A stretch of 11,748 nt of DNA from CAYTSA01 sp964440345 (GTDB lineage Bacteria; Desulfobacterota; Desulfovibrionia; Desulfovibrionales; Desulfovibrionaceae), in contig CAYTSA010000108.1 in the NCBI GenBank assembly GCA_964440345.1, forward strand, positions 1 to 11,748. The letters run 5' to 3'. The position numbers and the translations under genes are program-made. A model generated the notes under the pieces. That model was given only the letters and a program-made list of their open reading frames with translations. It had not been told where the DNA came from and did not search any database. Shown here one piece after another: positions 6,039 to 11,748 of the stretch; the stretch's first letter is position 1, and every line of letters starts with the position of its first letter.

Positions 6039-7010
6039 TCAACGTGCCCTGCCCTGCAAAAAGCCCAGGCCTAATCCTTTGCGGAGTGTGGGCTGCAGCA
6101 ACAACGCAGCCCCCAGCAACAAACCGTGGAAAAGCACTCGGGCGTCGCCTAAAAACTGCATCCGGCCCAGCAGCGTCTCCAGGGCCAGCACCGTGATGAG
6201 CGGGGCGAATAGCCGGCCCGGCCCGGCGATGACCAACAGCAGCAATATCTCCAGGGAAAGCTCCAGGTCAAACTGCCGGGGGCTGATAAAGCCGGCGTAG
6301 TGCGCATACACCGCGCCGGCCATGGCCGATATGGCCGCGCCCACGCCAAAGGCCAGCGCTTTGTACCGGGACCGGTCCACGCCACAGGCCGCGGCTGCCA
6401 GGCCGTCTTCCCGGCAGGCCAGCAGAGCGCGGCCTGGCCGGCTGCGCCGCAAGGCCGCAAAGAGGTACGCCCCCAGCAGCAGTAAGCCCAGCAACATGCA
6501 AAAAACCAGTCTGTCTCCGGCCAGCTCAAAGCCGAATAAACGAAGATGCTCGTTGACCACCATGCCTTCGCTGCCGCCGGTCAGCTCTTCCAGGCTGACG
6601 ACGATGTTGCTGAATATGAGCCCCACGCCCAACGTCGCCATGGCCAGAAAGCCCTCGCCCAAGGTCTCCAGGGGATAGCTGAGCGCTGCGCCGAAAAAGA
6701 AGAGCAGCACAGCCGTCGCCGGCAAAATGACCAGCGCGCCTTCAGGCCACCACATGTGGCCTATGGCTGAAATGTAGGCGCCAATGCCGCAAAAGGCGGC
6801 TTGGGCCAGAGACACCTGCCCGCCAAGGCCCAGGCAGAAATTCAGGGCCATGACGTTTACGGCGATAAACAGATGCTGGTTCAGGGTCAGCAGCTCATAC
6901 GCCGGGACCAGCCAGCCAGCGGCCAGAAGCCCGCCGAAAAACAGCGCGAAGCCCGTGAGCGGAAAACGGTCTTCGGGCGGGCGCAGAGTGCTGCTGGTTT
7001 CAGAAGGCAT
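6039..7010 (-). CDS. livM: branched-chain amino acid type ABC permease LivM
   Basis: 323-residue integral membrane permease of the LivM family, one of two membrane subunits of high-affinity importers for branched-chain amino acids, urea or related compounds. Family marks are GLGGQVSLAQAAFCGIGAYI (61-80), TGGSEGM (144-150) and the cytoplasmic coupling region GRALLACREDGLAAAACGV (193-211) followed by AFGVGAAISAMAGAVYAHYAGFISP. The usual GG-x-GT stretch near the end is AGPGRLFAP here. The ATG at 7010 lies inside livH (11-bp overlap) and has no clear ribosome site, so it is probably translated by coupling. No LivG/LivF ATPase or LivJ/K binding protein follows; lgt does. Substrate cannot be told from the sequence. 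Confidence 0.9.
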   Translation of the reverse strand: MPSETSSTLRPPEDRFPLTGFALFFGGLLAAGWLVPAYELLTLNQHLFIAVNVMALNFCLGLGGQVSLAQAAFCGIGAYISAIGHMWWPEGALVILPATAVLLFFFGAALSYPLETLGEGFLAMATLGVGLIFSNIVVSLEELTGGSEGMVVNEHLRLFGFELAGDRLVFCMLLGLLLLGAYLFAALRRSRPGRALLACREDGLAAAACGVDRSRYKALAFGVGAAISAMAGAVYAHYAGFISPRQFDLELSLEILLLLVIAGPGRLFAPLITVLALETLLGRMQFLGDARVLFHGLLLGAALLLQPTLRKGLGLGFLQGRAR

Positions 7011-7872
7011 GGGCGCGTTTTTCCTCGTGCGGAATGACGATGAGCAGGACTATGAGCAGGGCGAACGTCATTGCTTCTTTGACTTCCGCGCTTAGAGTGA
7101 GCACCAGCATGGCTTCAAGCAAGCCTAACCCCAAGCCGCCCAAGAACACCCGGCCCAAGGACCGGTAGCCGCCTATGGTGGCGGCTACAAAGCCTTTCAG
7201 ACCCAGCCCCATGCCCATGTCGTAGCGCAGCATGGTCTGCGGGCCCACGGCCATGGCCGCCAGCGCAGCCAGCACTCCAGCCAGGGCAAAGGTCATGGCG
7301 TAAGCCCGGCGATGGTTGACGCCCTGCAGCATGGCCGCCACGGGATTCATGGACACCGCCCGGATGGCCCGGCCCTGCTTAGTGTAGCGCAAAAATAACG
7401 TGAGCAGCAAGCCGCTGGAAACCGCCAAGGCCAGGCCGGTCATGGTGTCCTGGCTTAAAAACAGCGGGCCCAGCCGCACTGCAGGCAGGGGGGCCAGCTG
7501 TGGCAACACCAGGGGCTTCTTGCCCCAGATGAGGATGGCTGCGCCTTGCCAGACCAGGCTGGCGGCCACGGTCAGCATGAGCTGCCGCAGGGGATCAGCC
7601 CGAAGGGTCAGTCCCAGCGTCCCGGCGTAAAGCATGCATCCCAGGCCAAAGCCCCAGGCTGCGGCAACAGCCAAGGCAACCAGCGGGTGCAGGTGTAATA
7701 CCTGGGATATGCTGAACAGGCCCAGTCCAGAAAGCAGTAGAAGCTCGCCCTGGGCGAAATTGATGAGCCGGCTGGAGTTGTAGATAAGCGAAAACCCCAA
7801 AGCCATGAGGCCGTAGACGGCCCCGAGGGCCAGGCCGGAATTGACGATTTGGGCGAGGTAGAGCGCAAACAT
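7000..7872 (-). CDS. livH: branched-chain amino acid type ABC permease LivH
   Basis: 290-residue permease that would pair with LivM. It begins MFALYLAQIVNSGLALGAVYGLMALGFSLIY, matching the family start, followed by LINFAQGELL (36-45). The ATPase-coupling region is TKQGRAIRAVSMNPVAAMLQG (164-184) with AYAMTFALAGVLAALAAM after it. About eight hydrophobic segments are visible. The frame is open 35 codons further upstream, but that part is basic, not membrane-like and absent from typical LivH, so ATG 7872 is used despite a weak ribosome site. It is the first gene of the livH-livM-lgt-prepilin-like operon, behind a leader of roughly 210 bases. Confidence 0.9.
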   Translation of the reverse strand: MFALYLAQIVNSGLALGAVYGLMALGFSLIYNSSRLINFAQGELLLLSGLGLFSISQVLHLHPLVALAVAAAWGFGLGCMLYAGTLGLTLRADPLRQLMLTVAASLVWQGAAILIWGKKPLVLPQLAPLPAVRLGPLFLSQDTMTGLALAVSSGLLLTLFLRYTKQGRAIRAVSMNPVAAMLQGVNHRRAYAMTFALAGVLAALAAMAVGPQTMLRYDMGMGLGLKGFVAATIGGYRSLGRVFLGGLGLGLLEAMLVLTLSAEVKEAMTFALLIVLLIVIPHEEKRAHAF

Positions 7873-8083
7873 GATTTTTTGTTTGAGGCGGCGTTCGATT
7901 GGATACGCAACGCTACGTGCAAGCGGCAAACGACAGAACGCGTTCCGCCTGATAGCAGGTTTGGCCCCGGGAAGCAAAGGAAAGATGTGGGCAAACCGTT
8001 TTCAACCCGCCAGCAAAAGCCCTCGCCCTGGGCTGCCTGCTCGCGCGTGTGGCCTCGGTTAGGCCGTTTCCGCCTTGGAATAC
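7873..8083 (-). other. long untranslated leader of the livH operon
   Basis: Between the predicted start of transcription (about 8083) and the livH ATG lie some 210 bases. No riboswitch class could be recognised. A stem GGCCT-AACCG-AGGCC occurs at 8051-8065. A tiny frame beginning near the promoter (MEPYSKAETA, ATG at 8090) could be a leader peptide, but it has no run of leucine, isoleucine or valine codons and so does not look like classic attenuation control. Confidence 0.35.
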
Positions 8084-8089
8084 GGCTCC

Positions 8090-8118
8090 ATAAAACATAA
8101 TTTCATTGTTTCAGACAA
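8090..8118 (-). promoter_or_regulatory. sigma70-type promoter of the livH operon
   Basis: On the minus strand TTGTCT (8118-8113) and TTTTAT (8095-8090) are 17 bp apart, predicting a start near 8083. It sits directly after the terminator of the preceding operon and shares a few bases with its T-run. Confidence 0.5.
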
Positions 8119-8158
8119 AAGCATCAGAGCATCTAAGGCCTTTAGGGCTTACAATGCT
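8114..8158 (-). terminator. hairpin terminator after the glutaredoxin-like gene
   Basis: Immediately after the stop codon, AGCAT pairs with ATGCT (outer) and TAAGCC with GGC-c-TTA (inner), spanning 8158-8128 on the minus strand. CTGATGCTTTTG follows. This imperfect stem plus a short T-run would end the trfA-like/nadB/glutaredoxin transcript. Confidence 0.55.
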
Positions 8159-8422
8159 CTAAGGTTTTGCGTCCAGCAACTCTTTGATCTTGTCGAATTT
8201 CGCTCCGATGACGACCTCTTCGCCGATGACGACAGTGGGAAAGGAGAGTTCCGGGTTCAGCCGGCGCAATTCGCGCATGTGGTCGTTGCGTTCGTCGCCG
8301 GCCATGCGGTCCACGTAATGCACCGTCAATGCGTCAGGGGCGAGGAACGCTGCCAGCAGCTCCCGGGTCTTTGTGCAATGCGCGCAGGTAGACAGCGCGT
8401 AAAGAGTGGCGTCTTTGCTCAT
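8159..8422 (-). CDS. glutaredoxin-like small thiol-redox protein
   Basis: 87 residues of thioredoxin fold. The redox motif CAHC is at 13-16 after a short beta strand (ATLYALST). The cis-proline strand is LSFPTVVIGEEVVIGAKFDKIKELL (about 59-83). Such proteins reduce disulfides or glutathione-type mixed disulfides in the cytoplasm; the partner is unknown. GGAG lies 5 bases before the ATG. It begins 23 bp after nadB on the same strand and ends at a hairpin terminator, so it is likely the last gene of that operon. Aspartate oxidase makes hydrogen peroxide or works with other acceptors, so a redox partner nearby would make sense, but that link is inference. Confidence 0.85.
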   Translation of the reverse strand: MSKDATLYALSTCAHCTKTRELLAAFLAPDALTVHYVDRMAGDERNDHMRELRRLNPELSFPTVVIGEEVVIGAKFDKIKELLDAKP

Positions 8423-8445
8423 TTTTTCTCCAAATGCGGGGCGTT

Positions 8446-10038
8446 TCAGTCCTCTTGCATGTAATGGCAGCCCACGGACTGTTTGTTGCGTAGCGCAGAC
8501 ATGGCCAGAATATATGCAGCATAGCTGCCGTGGAACAAGTCCACAAGAGGCTTTGATATGGGCGTGCGCTTGTAGAACGCGGTCAGGTTCTTGATCAGCA
8601 TGCGCAAGTCCTCGGCGGCGCGGACCAGCCGCTGTTCGTTGCGGGTGATGCCGGCGTAGTTCCACATGGTGGAGCGGATAGTCATCCAATCCTGGGCGAT
8701 GAGCGCCGGATCTTCATTGTGCGCCTGACCAGGATGCACCCAGTCCAGTATAGAGTCCAGCAGCCGCTTGTTAGCGCGCTTGTTCCCAGCCAATGCGCCG
8801 GCAATGGCCTGGCCCGCGTTGCGGCCCCAGAGCACAGCCTCCAGCAGCGAGGTGGAGGCCAGCCGGTTGGCCCCGTGCACTCCAGTGCAGGAGCATTCGC
8901 CAGCAGCGTATAGCCGTTCCAGGCTGGTGCGGCCGTTCAAGTCGCAAAAAACGCCTCCACAGTGGTAGTGCGCAGCCGGCACCACTGGTATGGGGTCGCT
9001 GTTGATGTCCAGCCCTATCTCTTTGCACTTGTTGTATATGGTGGGAAACCGCGTGGTCAGGTCCAGCTCCATGGGCCGGCAGTCCAGGTAGACGCAGTCT
9101 TCGCCAGTGCGGTGCAGCTCGTCCACTATAGCCCGAGAGACAATATCGCGTGGCGCCAGCTCGGCCTGGCGGTCGTAGCGCGGCATGAACCGCTCTCCCC
9201 TGCTGTTCAGCAGCTGCGCGCCTTCGCCGCGCATGGCTTCGGTTATGAGAAACCGCCGCCGGGAGCGGTGGTACAGCGCAGTGGGATGAAACTGCACGTA
9301 TTCGATGTTCATCAGATTGGCCCCGGCCCTCTGCGCCATGGTAATGGAAGACCCCAGACAGCAGCCAGAGTTGGTTGAGTGCAGGTAGATACGCCCCAAG
9401 CCGCCGGCAGCCAGCACAGTGTAGTGCGCCAGAATGGTCTCCACCTCGTCGCTGGCCCCGTTGTAAACGTATGCGCCCAGGCACTGATTGACACGGCTGT
9501 AGCGAAAACTCAGTTGGCAAGTGTGGTGCAGGCTGGTGATCAGGTCCACAGCGGTGCGATTGGGCAAGGTTTTGATGTTTGGCTCGTTCTGCACAGCCTG
9601 CACCAAGCTGTCCATCATGGCCCGGCCAGTGTAGTCTGCGCAGTGAAGCACGCGGTTGACAGAGTGGCCGCCTTCACGGGTCATGTCATAGGTATTGTCC
9701 TGCTTGGCGGCGAAAAAGACAGGGGCGATGGCGTCTGGTCCCAAGAACAGCTGATCCACGGCGTCCGGGCCAGACCGGGCCAGATGCTTCACCGCCCGGG
9801 TGTTGTTTTGCCGCCAGCCAGCTTTAAGGATGTCCTTTTCCAGCTTTGCGGGGCTGTCGTTTTCGCCGCGGTAGACGATGCCTCCTTGGGCGTAAGCTGT
9901 GTTGCCGTCGTCCAGTGTATCCCCTGCGCTGAGCAGCATGACGCGGCGCCCCTGCCTGGCGAGGGTGAGCGCGCAGGAAGCCCCGGCTGCTCCAGAGCCG
10001 ATAACCAAGGTGTCTGTGACGATGCGGGTGTTCGACAT
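8446..10038 (-). CDS. nadB: L-aspartate oxidase
   Basis: Flavoenzyme oxidising L-aspartate to iminoaspartate, which quinolinate synthase (NadA) condenses with dihydroxyacetone phosphate on the way to NAD. The 530 residues match the family length. Visible marks: FAD-binding DTLVIGSGAAGASCAL (9-24), NTAYAQGGIV (46-55), REGGHSVNRVLH, YVQFHPTALY, the substrate-binding EAMRGEGAQLL, and AAHYHCGGVFCDLNGRTSLE followed by GECSCTGVHGANRLASTSLLE. These keep the Glu, Arg and His residues implicated in aspartate binding in the E. coli enzyme and separate it from fumarate reductase flavoproteins. GGGGAG precedes the ATG by 5 bases. The preceding trfA-like gene stops 15 bp upstream. nadA and nadC are not in the window. 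Confidence 0.95.
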   Translation of the reverse strand: MSNTRIVTDTLVIGSGAAGASCALTLARQGRRVMLLSAGDTLDDGNTAYAQGGIVYRGENDSPAKLEKDILKAGWRQNNTRAVKHLARSGPDAVDQLFLGPDAIAPVFFAAKQDNTYDMTREGGHSVNRVLHCADYTGRAMMDSLVQAVQNEPNIKTLPNRTAVDLITSLHHTCQLSFRYSRVNQCLGAYVYNGASDEVETILAHYTVLAAGGLGRIYLHSTNSGCCLGSSITMAQRAGANLMNIEYVQFHPTALYHRSRRRFLITEAMRGEGAQLLNSRGERFMPRYDRQAELAPRDIVSRAIVDELHRTGEDCVYLDCRPMELDLTTRFPTIYNKCKEIGLDINSDPIPVVPAAHYHCGGVFCDLNGRTSLERLYAAGECSCTGVHGANRLASTSLLEAVLWGRNAGQAIAGALAGNKRANKRLLDSILDWVHPGQAHNEDPALIAQDWMTIRSTMWNYAGITRNEQRLVRAAEDLRMLIKNLTAFYKRTPISKPLVDLFHGSYAAYILAMSALRNKQSVGCHYMQED

Positions 10039-10053
10039 AAACGCTCCCCGCCG

Positions 10054-10920
10054 TCAAGAACAGACTGAGCTGGCGATGTACCCGCAAGCAGTATGGTGGG
10101 TTTCCGCCAGCCGGGCGACCACTCGGAGCACGTCTTGCTCCAGCTCCCACTCTTCTATGAATCCCGAGTGCTGCAGCTGCTCCAGGGCCTTGGCTATGCG
10201 GGAGTTAAAGACGTGCTCCACCGTGTCCGGCGCTCCGGCCAACCGTCTTAGACAGTCCATGTTCGCGGAAAAGCCGCCCCTAAACACCAAGAGCACGCCA
10301 TGTAGCCATTTTGCCAGGCCGTTGCGGCCCAGGGTGTAGCGGTCTCGTACGTTCATGTCTGTCTGAGGAGTGCGCCGCAGGGAAGCGACCACGTCGGCGT
10401 TCACCTCCAGCAAGCACAAATCCCGGACCCGGTCCACCAAGAGCCGGTTAACCAATCCTGTCATATAGCAGTAGTCGTCGCCAGCTATAGAAATGGCGCT
10501 GGCGTGTATCCTTATGAGGCTGGCGTATACCCGGCGCCTGTTGCGCAGGTCGTTGCGCAACCCCAGCGCCCTGAGCAGCTCCGCCGGATTCAGCTGCAGC
10601 TGGCGTGACTTGTTGGGCGCCAGGCTGGTCTGCGCGGCGCAATGCATCAATACGTCCAGGTCCCATTGGTCGAGCAATTCCCCAGTAAAGTATATTATTT
10701 TTCCCCGAGCCATGGTCGTCAAGGCCTTCTCGCGCACATAGCCCCCAGAGTCCATATAACTGCTGGCGAACAGGTCGGAAACAAGATAGACGCCCAGACG
10801 CTGCAGCCGGAATCGAACCTTGTCCGCAGGGAATTCAAGAAACTGTTCATTGCCGAAGCCATACGGCCCGTGCGGCATGACAAATCCAGCCGGGAACGAA
10901 CTCTGGGTCATAGAGAACAT
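10054..10920 (-). CDS. TrfA-family (plasmid replication initiator-like) DNA-binding protein
   Basis: 288 residues resembling TrfA, the origin-binding initiator of broad-host-range IncP plasmids. Matching stretches, judged from memory of RK2 TrfA, are GKIIYFTGELLDQWDLDVLMH (73-93, TrfA has GRITYTGEELRQDDELVWLQ), LAKWLHGVLLVFRGGF (202-217, TrfA ATWLHGYFASHREPY) and FNSRIAKALEQLQHSGFIEEW (238-258, TrfA FREQLKKAMDELVAVGFLESY). The family folds as two winged helices. A GGGGGTG site precedes the ATG. Nothing plasmid-like (iterons, partition genes, mobilisation genes) is visible, and the gene sits 15 bp upstream of nadB in an apparent operon. It may be a domesticated initiator acting as a regulator, or a remnant of an integrated replicon that is still intact. 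Confidence 0.7.
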   Translation of the reverse strand: MFSMTQSSFPAGFVMPHGPYGFGNEQFLEFPADKVRFRLQRLGVYLVSDLFASSYMDSGGYVREKALTTMARGKIIYFTGELLDQWDLDVLMHCAAQTSLAPNKSRQLQLNPAELLRALGLRNDLRNRRRVYASLIRIHASAISIAGDDYCYMTGLVNRLLVDRVRDLCLLEVNADVVASLRRTPQTDMNVRDRYTLGRNGLAKWLHGVLLVFRGGFSANMDCLRRLAGAPDTVEHVFNSRIAKALEQLQHSGFIEEWELEQDVLRVVARLAETHHTACGYIASSVCS

Positions 10921-10984
10921 GTTTCACCCCCTTGTGGGTTGGTTTTCCAGCTACGTCGTCGTGCTGCGCCGGCGTAATGGTTTT

Positions 10985-11023
10985 CCGCCGCCTGGGGAGG
11001 GCCTGAACCTCCCCGGACGGCGG
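10985..11023. other. strong 16-bp hairpin between the rubrerythrin-like and trfA-like genes
   Basis: CCGCCGCCTGGGGAGG (10985-11000) pairs with CCTCCCCGGACGGCGG (11008-11023) over 16 positions with one wobble and one mismatch, around a 7-base loop. In the direction of transcription (-) it is followed by AAAACC, not T's, so it is not a textbook terminator. It could stop polymerase weakly, protect the upstream mRNA end, or separate expression of the two genes. The rest of this 144-base gap holds no evident promoter. Confidence 0.6.
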
Positions 11024-11064
11024 CGCGCAGTGGAGGTGGAATCACCAAGGAAAAATATCGCCCT

Positions 11065-11556
11065 CTACTCCTTAGTTTCCGGGACTTGCAGCATTTCTCG
11101 CAGCCGGCGCAAATGCAGCCGCTCTTCTTCGATGCATCGCTGCACTGAAGGCTGTTCGCCGGCCGGAACCAGCTCCTTCATCTCCATAAAAAAAAGAATG
11201 GTGTCTTTCTCAAATCCCATGGCCATACGGATGGCGGTGTCTTCATCGCCGGCCTCGCTCATGTACTTTTCCGCCAGGCCGCCGGAAAACAACGAATGGG
11301 ACATGATGAGCGACTCCAGATACTGCCCGTACTCAGCCTCGGTGGCCCAGGCCGGCAGGTCGATGTGTCCCAAACGGTGGAACAGCTCGGAAAAAATTTT
11401 CTCGTGTTTTGCTTCTTCTGCAGCAAGGTAGTTGAACAACTCCCTGTTCTTGTCTGTCTTGGCTTTGGAAGCGACTCGCCGATAAAAGTCCTGACCCTTG
11501 CGTTCTATTTCCACTGCCGCCTTAGCAACTTCATTGGCGCTAAAAAATGTGGCCAT
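11065..11556 (-). CDS. rubrerythrin-like/ferritin-family di-iron protein
   Basis: 163 residues forming a four-helix ferritin-like fold. The di-iron ligand pattern is complete: Glu18 (AAVEIERKGQDFY), E48-AK-H51 (AAEEAKHEKIF), Glu116 (MGFEKDTILFF) and E145-RL-H148 (EEERLHLRRL). There is no C-terminal CxxC rubredoxin domain, so it is the short, rubredoxin-less form; such proteins may reduce peroxide using an external electron donor or have other ferritin-like roles. The start is ATG 11556 with AGGAG five bases ahead; the frame is open further upstream but that part covers the intergenic hairpin. It follows a PyrK-like gene and is bracketed by hairpins on both sides, suggesting separately tuned expression. 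Confidence 0.88.
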   Translation of the reverse strand: MATFFSANEVAKAAVEIERKGQDFYRRVASKAKTDKNRELFNYLAAEEAKHEKIFSELFHRLGHIDLPAWATEAEYGQYLESLIMSHSLFSGGLAEKYMSEAGDEDTAIRMAMGFEKDTILFFMEMKELVPAGEQPSVQRCIEEERLHLRRLREMLQVPETKE

Positions 11557-11592
11557 ATGTTCTCCTGCGCTGTGGGCGCCTTGTTTTTTTGG

Positions 11593-11638
11593 GGCGCTCC
11601 GGGAACTATTCGGGGCAGAAGGTGTCCGCCGGAGCGCC
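11593..11638. other. 10-bp perfect inverted repeat between pyrK-like and rubrerythrin-like genes
   Basis: GGCGCTCCGG (11593-11602) and CCGGAGCGCC (11629-11638) are perfect complements around a 26-base loop. On the minus strand the stem is followed by CC and seven A's, so it lacks a terminator T-run in the direction of the genes. On the plus strand the T-run comes before the stem, which is equally unsuited to termination. It may be an mRNA-end or leader structure. Confidence 0.55.
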
Positions 11639-11660
11639 TGGTTCCCCCAACGTGTTTGGG

Positions 11661-11748
11661 TTATAACTCGTTGGGCAATTCCTTGAGTTGGGCGTACGTA
11701 AAAACCGGCCCGTCCACGCAAACGTAGCTTGTGCCTATGTTGCAGCGA
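11661..11748 (-). CDS. PyrK-type electron transfer subunit, C-terminal end only
   Basis: Only the last 28 codons and the stop are in the window; the gene enters from the right edge. The tail reads RCNIGTSYVCVDGPVFTYAQ and ends ELPNEL. The cysteine followed by xDGPVF is the end of the 2Fe-2S binding domain of dihydroorotate dehydrogenase electron-transfer subunits and of the related sulfide dehydrogenase/NfnA-type FAD proteins. These pass electrons between NAD(P)H, FAD and a partner dehydrogenase. Which of these it is cannot be told from the tail. The stop is 104 bp before the rubrerythrin-like gene on the same strand. Confidence 0.65.
   Translation of the reverse strand, partial: RCNIGTSYVCVDGPVFTYAQLKELPNEL

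Noticed and set aside
5968..6042. TTG start of Lgt overlapping the livM stop
   Set aside because: The overlap is tempting for coupling, but family members start at MxPYPxI and the extra 25 residues look non-conserved.
7873..7977. 35-residue N-terminal extension of LivH
   Set aside because: Basic and non-membrane, not matching the family start, which begins at MFALYLAQ.
7873..8083. Cobalamin or other known riboswitch in the livH leader
   Set aside because: GCCACA is present, but the B12 box and the other conserved elements are missing, and no other class could be matched by eye.
8771..9520. 249-codon open frame on the minus strand
   Set aside because: Out-of-frame shadow of nadB, whose conserved motifs run throughout the same bases; the translation is Arg-rich and featureless.

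Overview
This is a GC-rich bacterial chromosomal segment. It is compact, with operons coupled by short gaps or overlaps, and GTG/TTG as well as ATG are possible starts. The gene set is an L-aspartate oxidase, a rubrerythrin-like di-iron protein next to a PyrK-type electron-transfer subunit, LivH/LivM permeases, a Cache-PAS chemoreceptor-like protein and a TrfA-family protein. I read this as an anaerobic delta-type (Desulfovibrionales-like) bacterium. That assignment is inference from gene content and style; no rRNA or other marker is present.

Left part (1-4591). Two copies of a 45-bp tandem repeat lie at the window edge. They are followed by about 330 bases with no convincing gene but with several hairpins. 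A small unrecognised gene (462-698, +) has a good promoter overlapped by a perfect 19-bp palindrome, and its 3' end overlaps the 3' end of a large chemoreceptor-like gene (682-3069, -). That receptor has a TM-Cache-TM-HAMP-PAS layout but a degenerate signalling tip. Its upstream region carries three perfect 14-bp tandem repeats. Divergent from it is a TTG-started EAL-like/HDOD protein (3362-4591, +).

Middle part (4618-8118, all -). One apparent operon runs livH, livM, lgt, then a small prepilin-like protein. It has a promoter at about 8118-8090 and an unusually long leader. LivH and LivM are adjacent here without the ATPases or binding protein that normally accompany them.

Right part (8128-11748, all -). 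In transcription order: the last codons of a PyrK-like gene, a hairpin, a rubrerythrin-like protein, a second strong hairpin, a TrfA-like winged-helix protein, nadB, and a small glutaredoxin-like protein ending at a hairpin terminator. The TrfA-like gene is 15 bp from nadB, and nadB is 23 bp from the glutaredoxin gene, so these three probably share a transcript. A plasmid-initiator-type fold in an NAD-biosynthesis operon is the oddest association in the window. I saw no tRNA, rRNA, CRISPR array, transposase or integrase.
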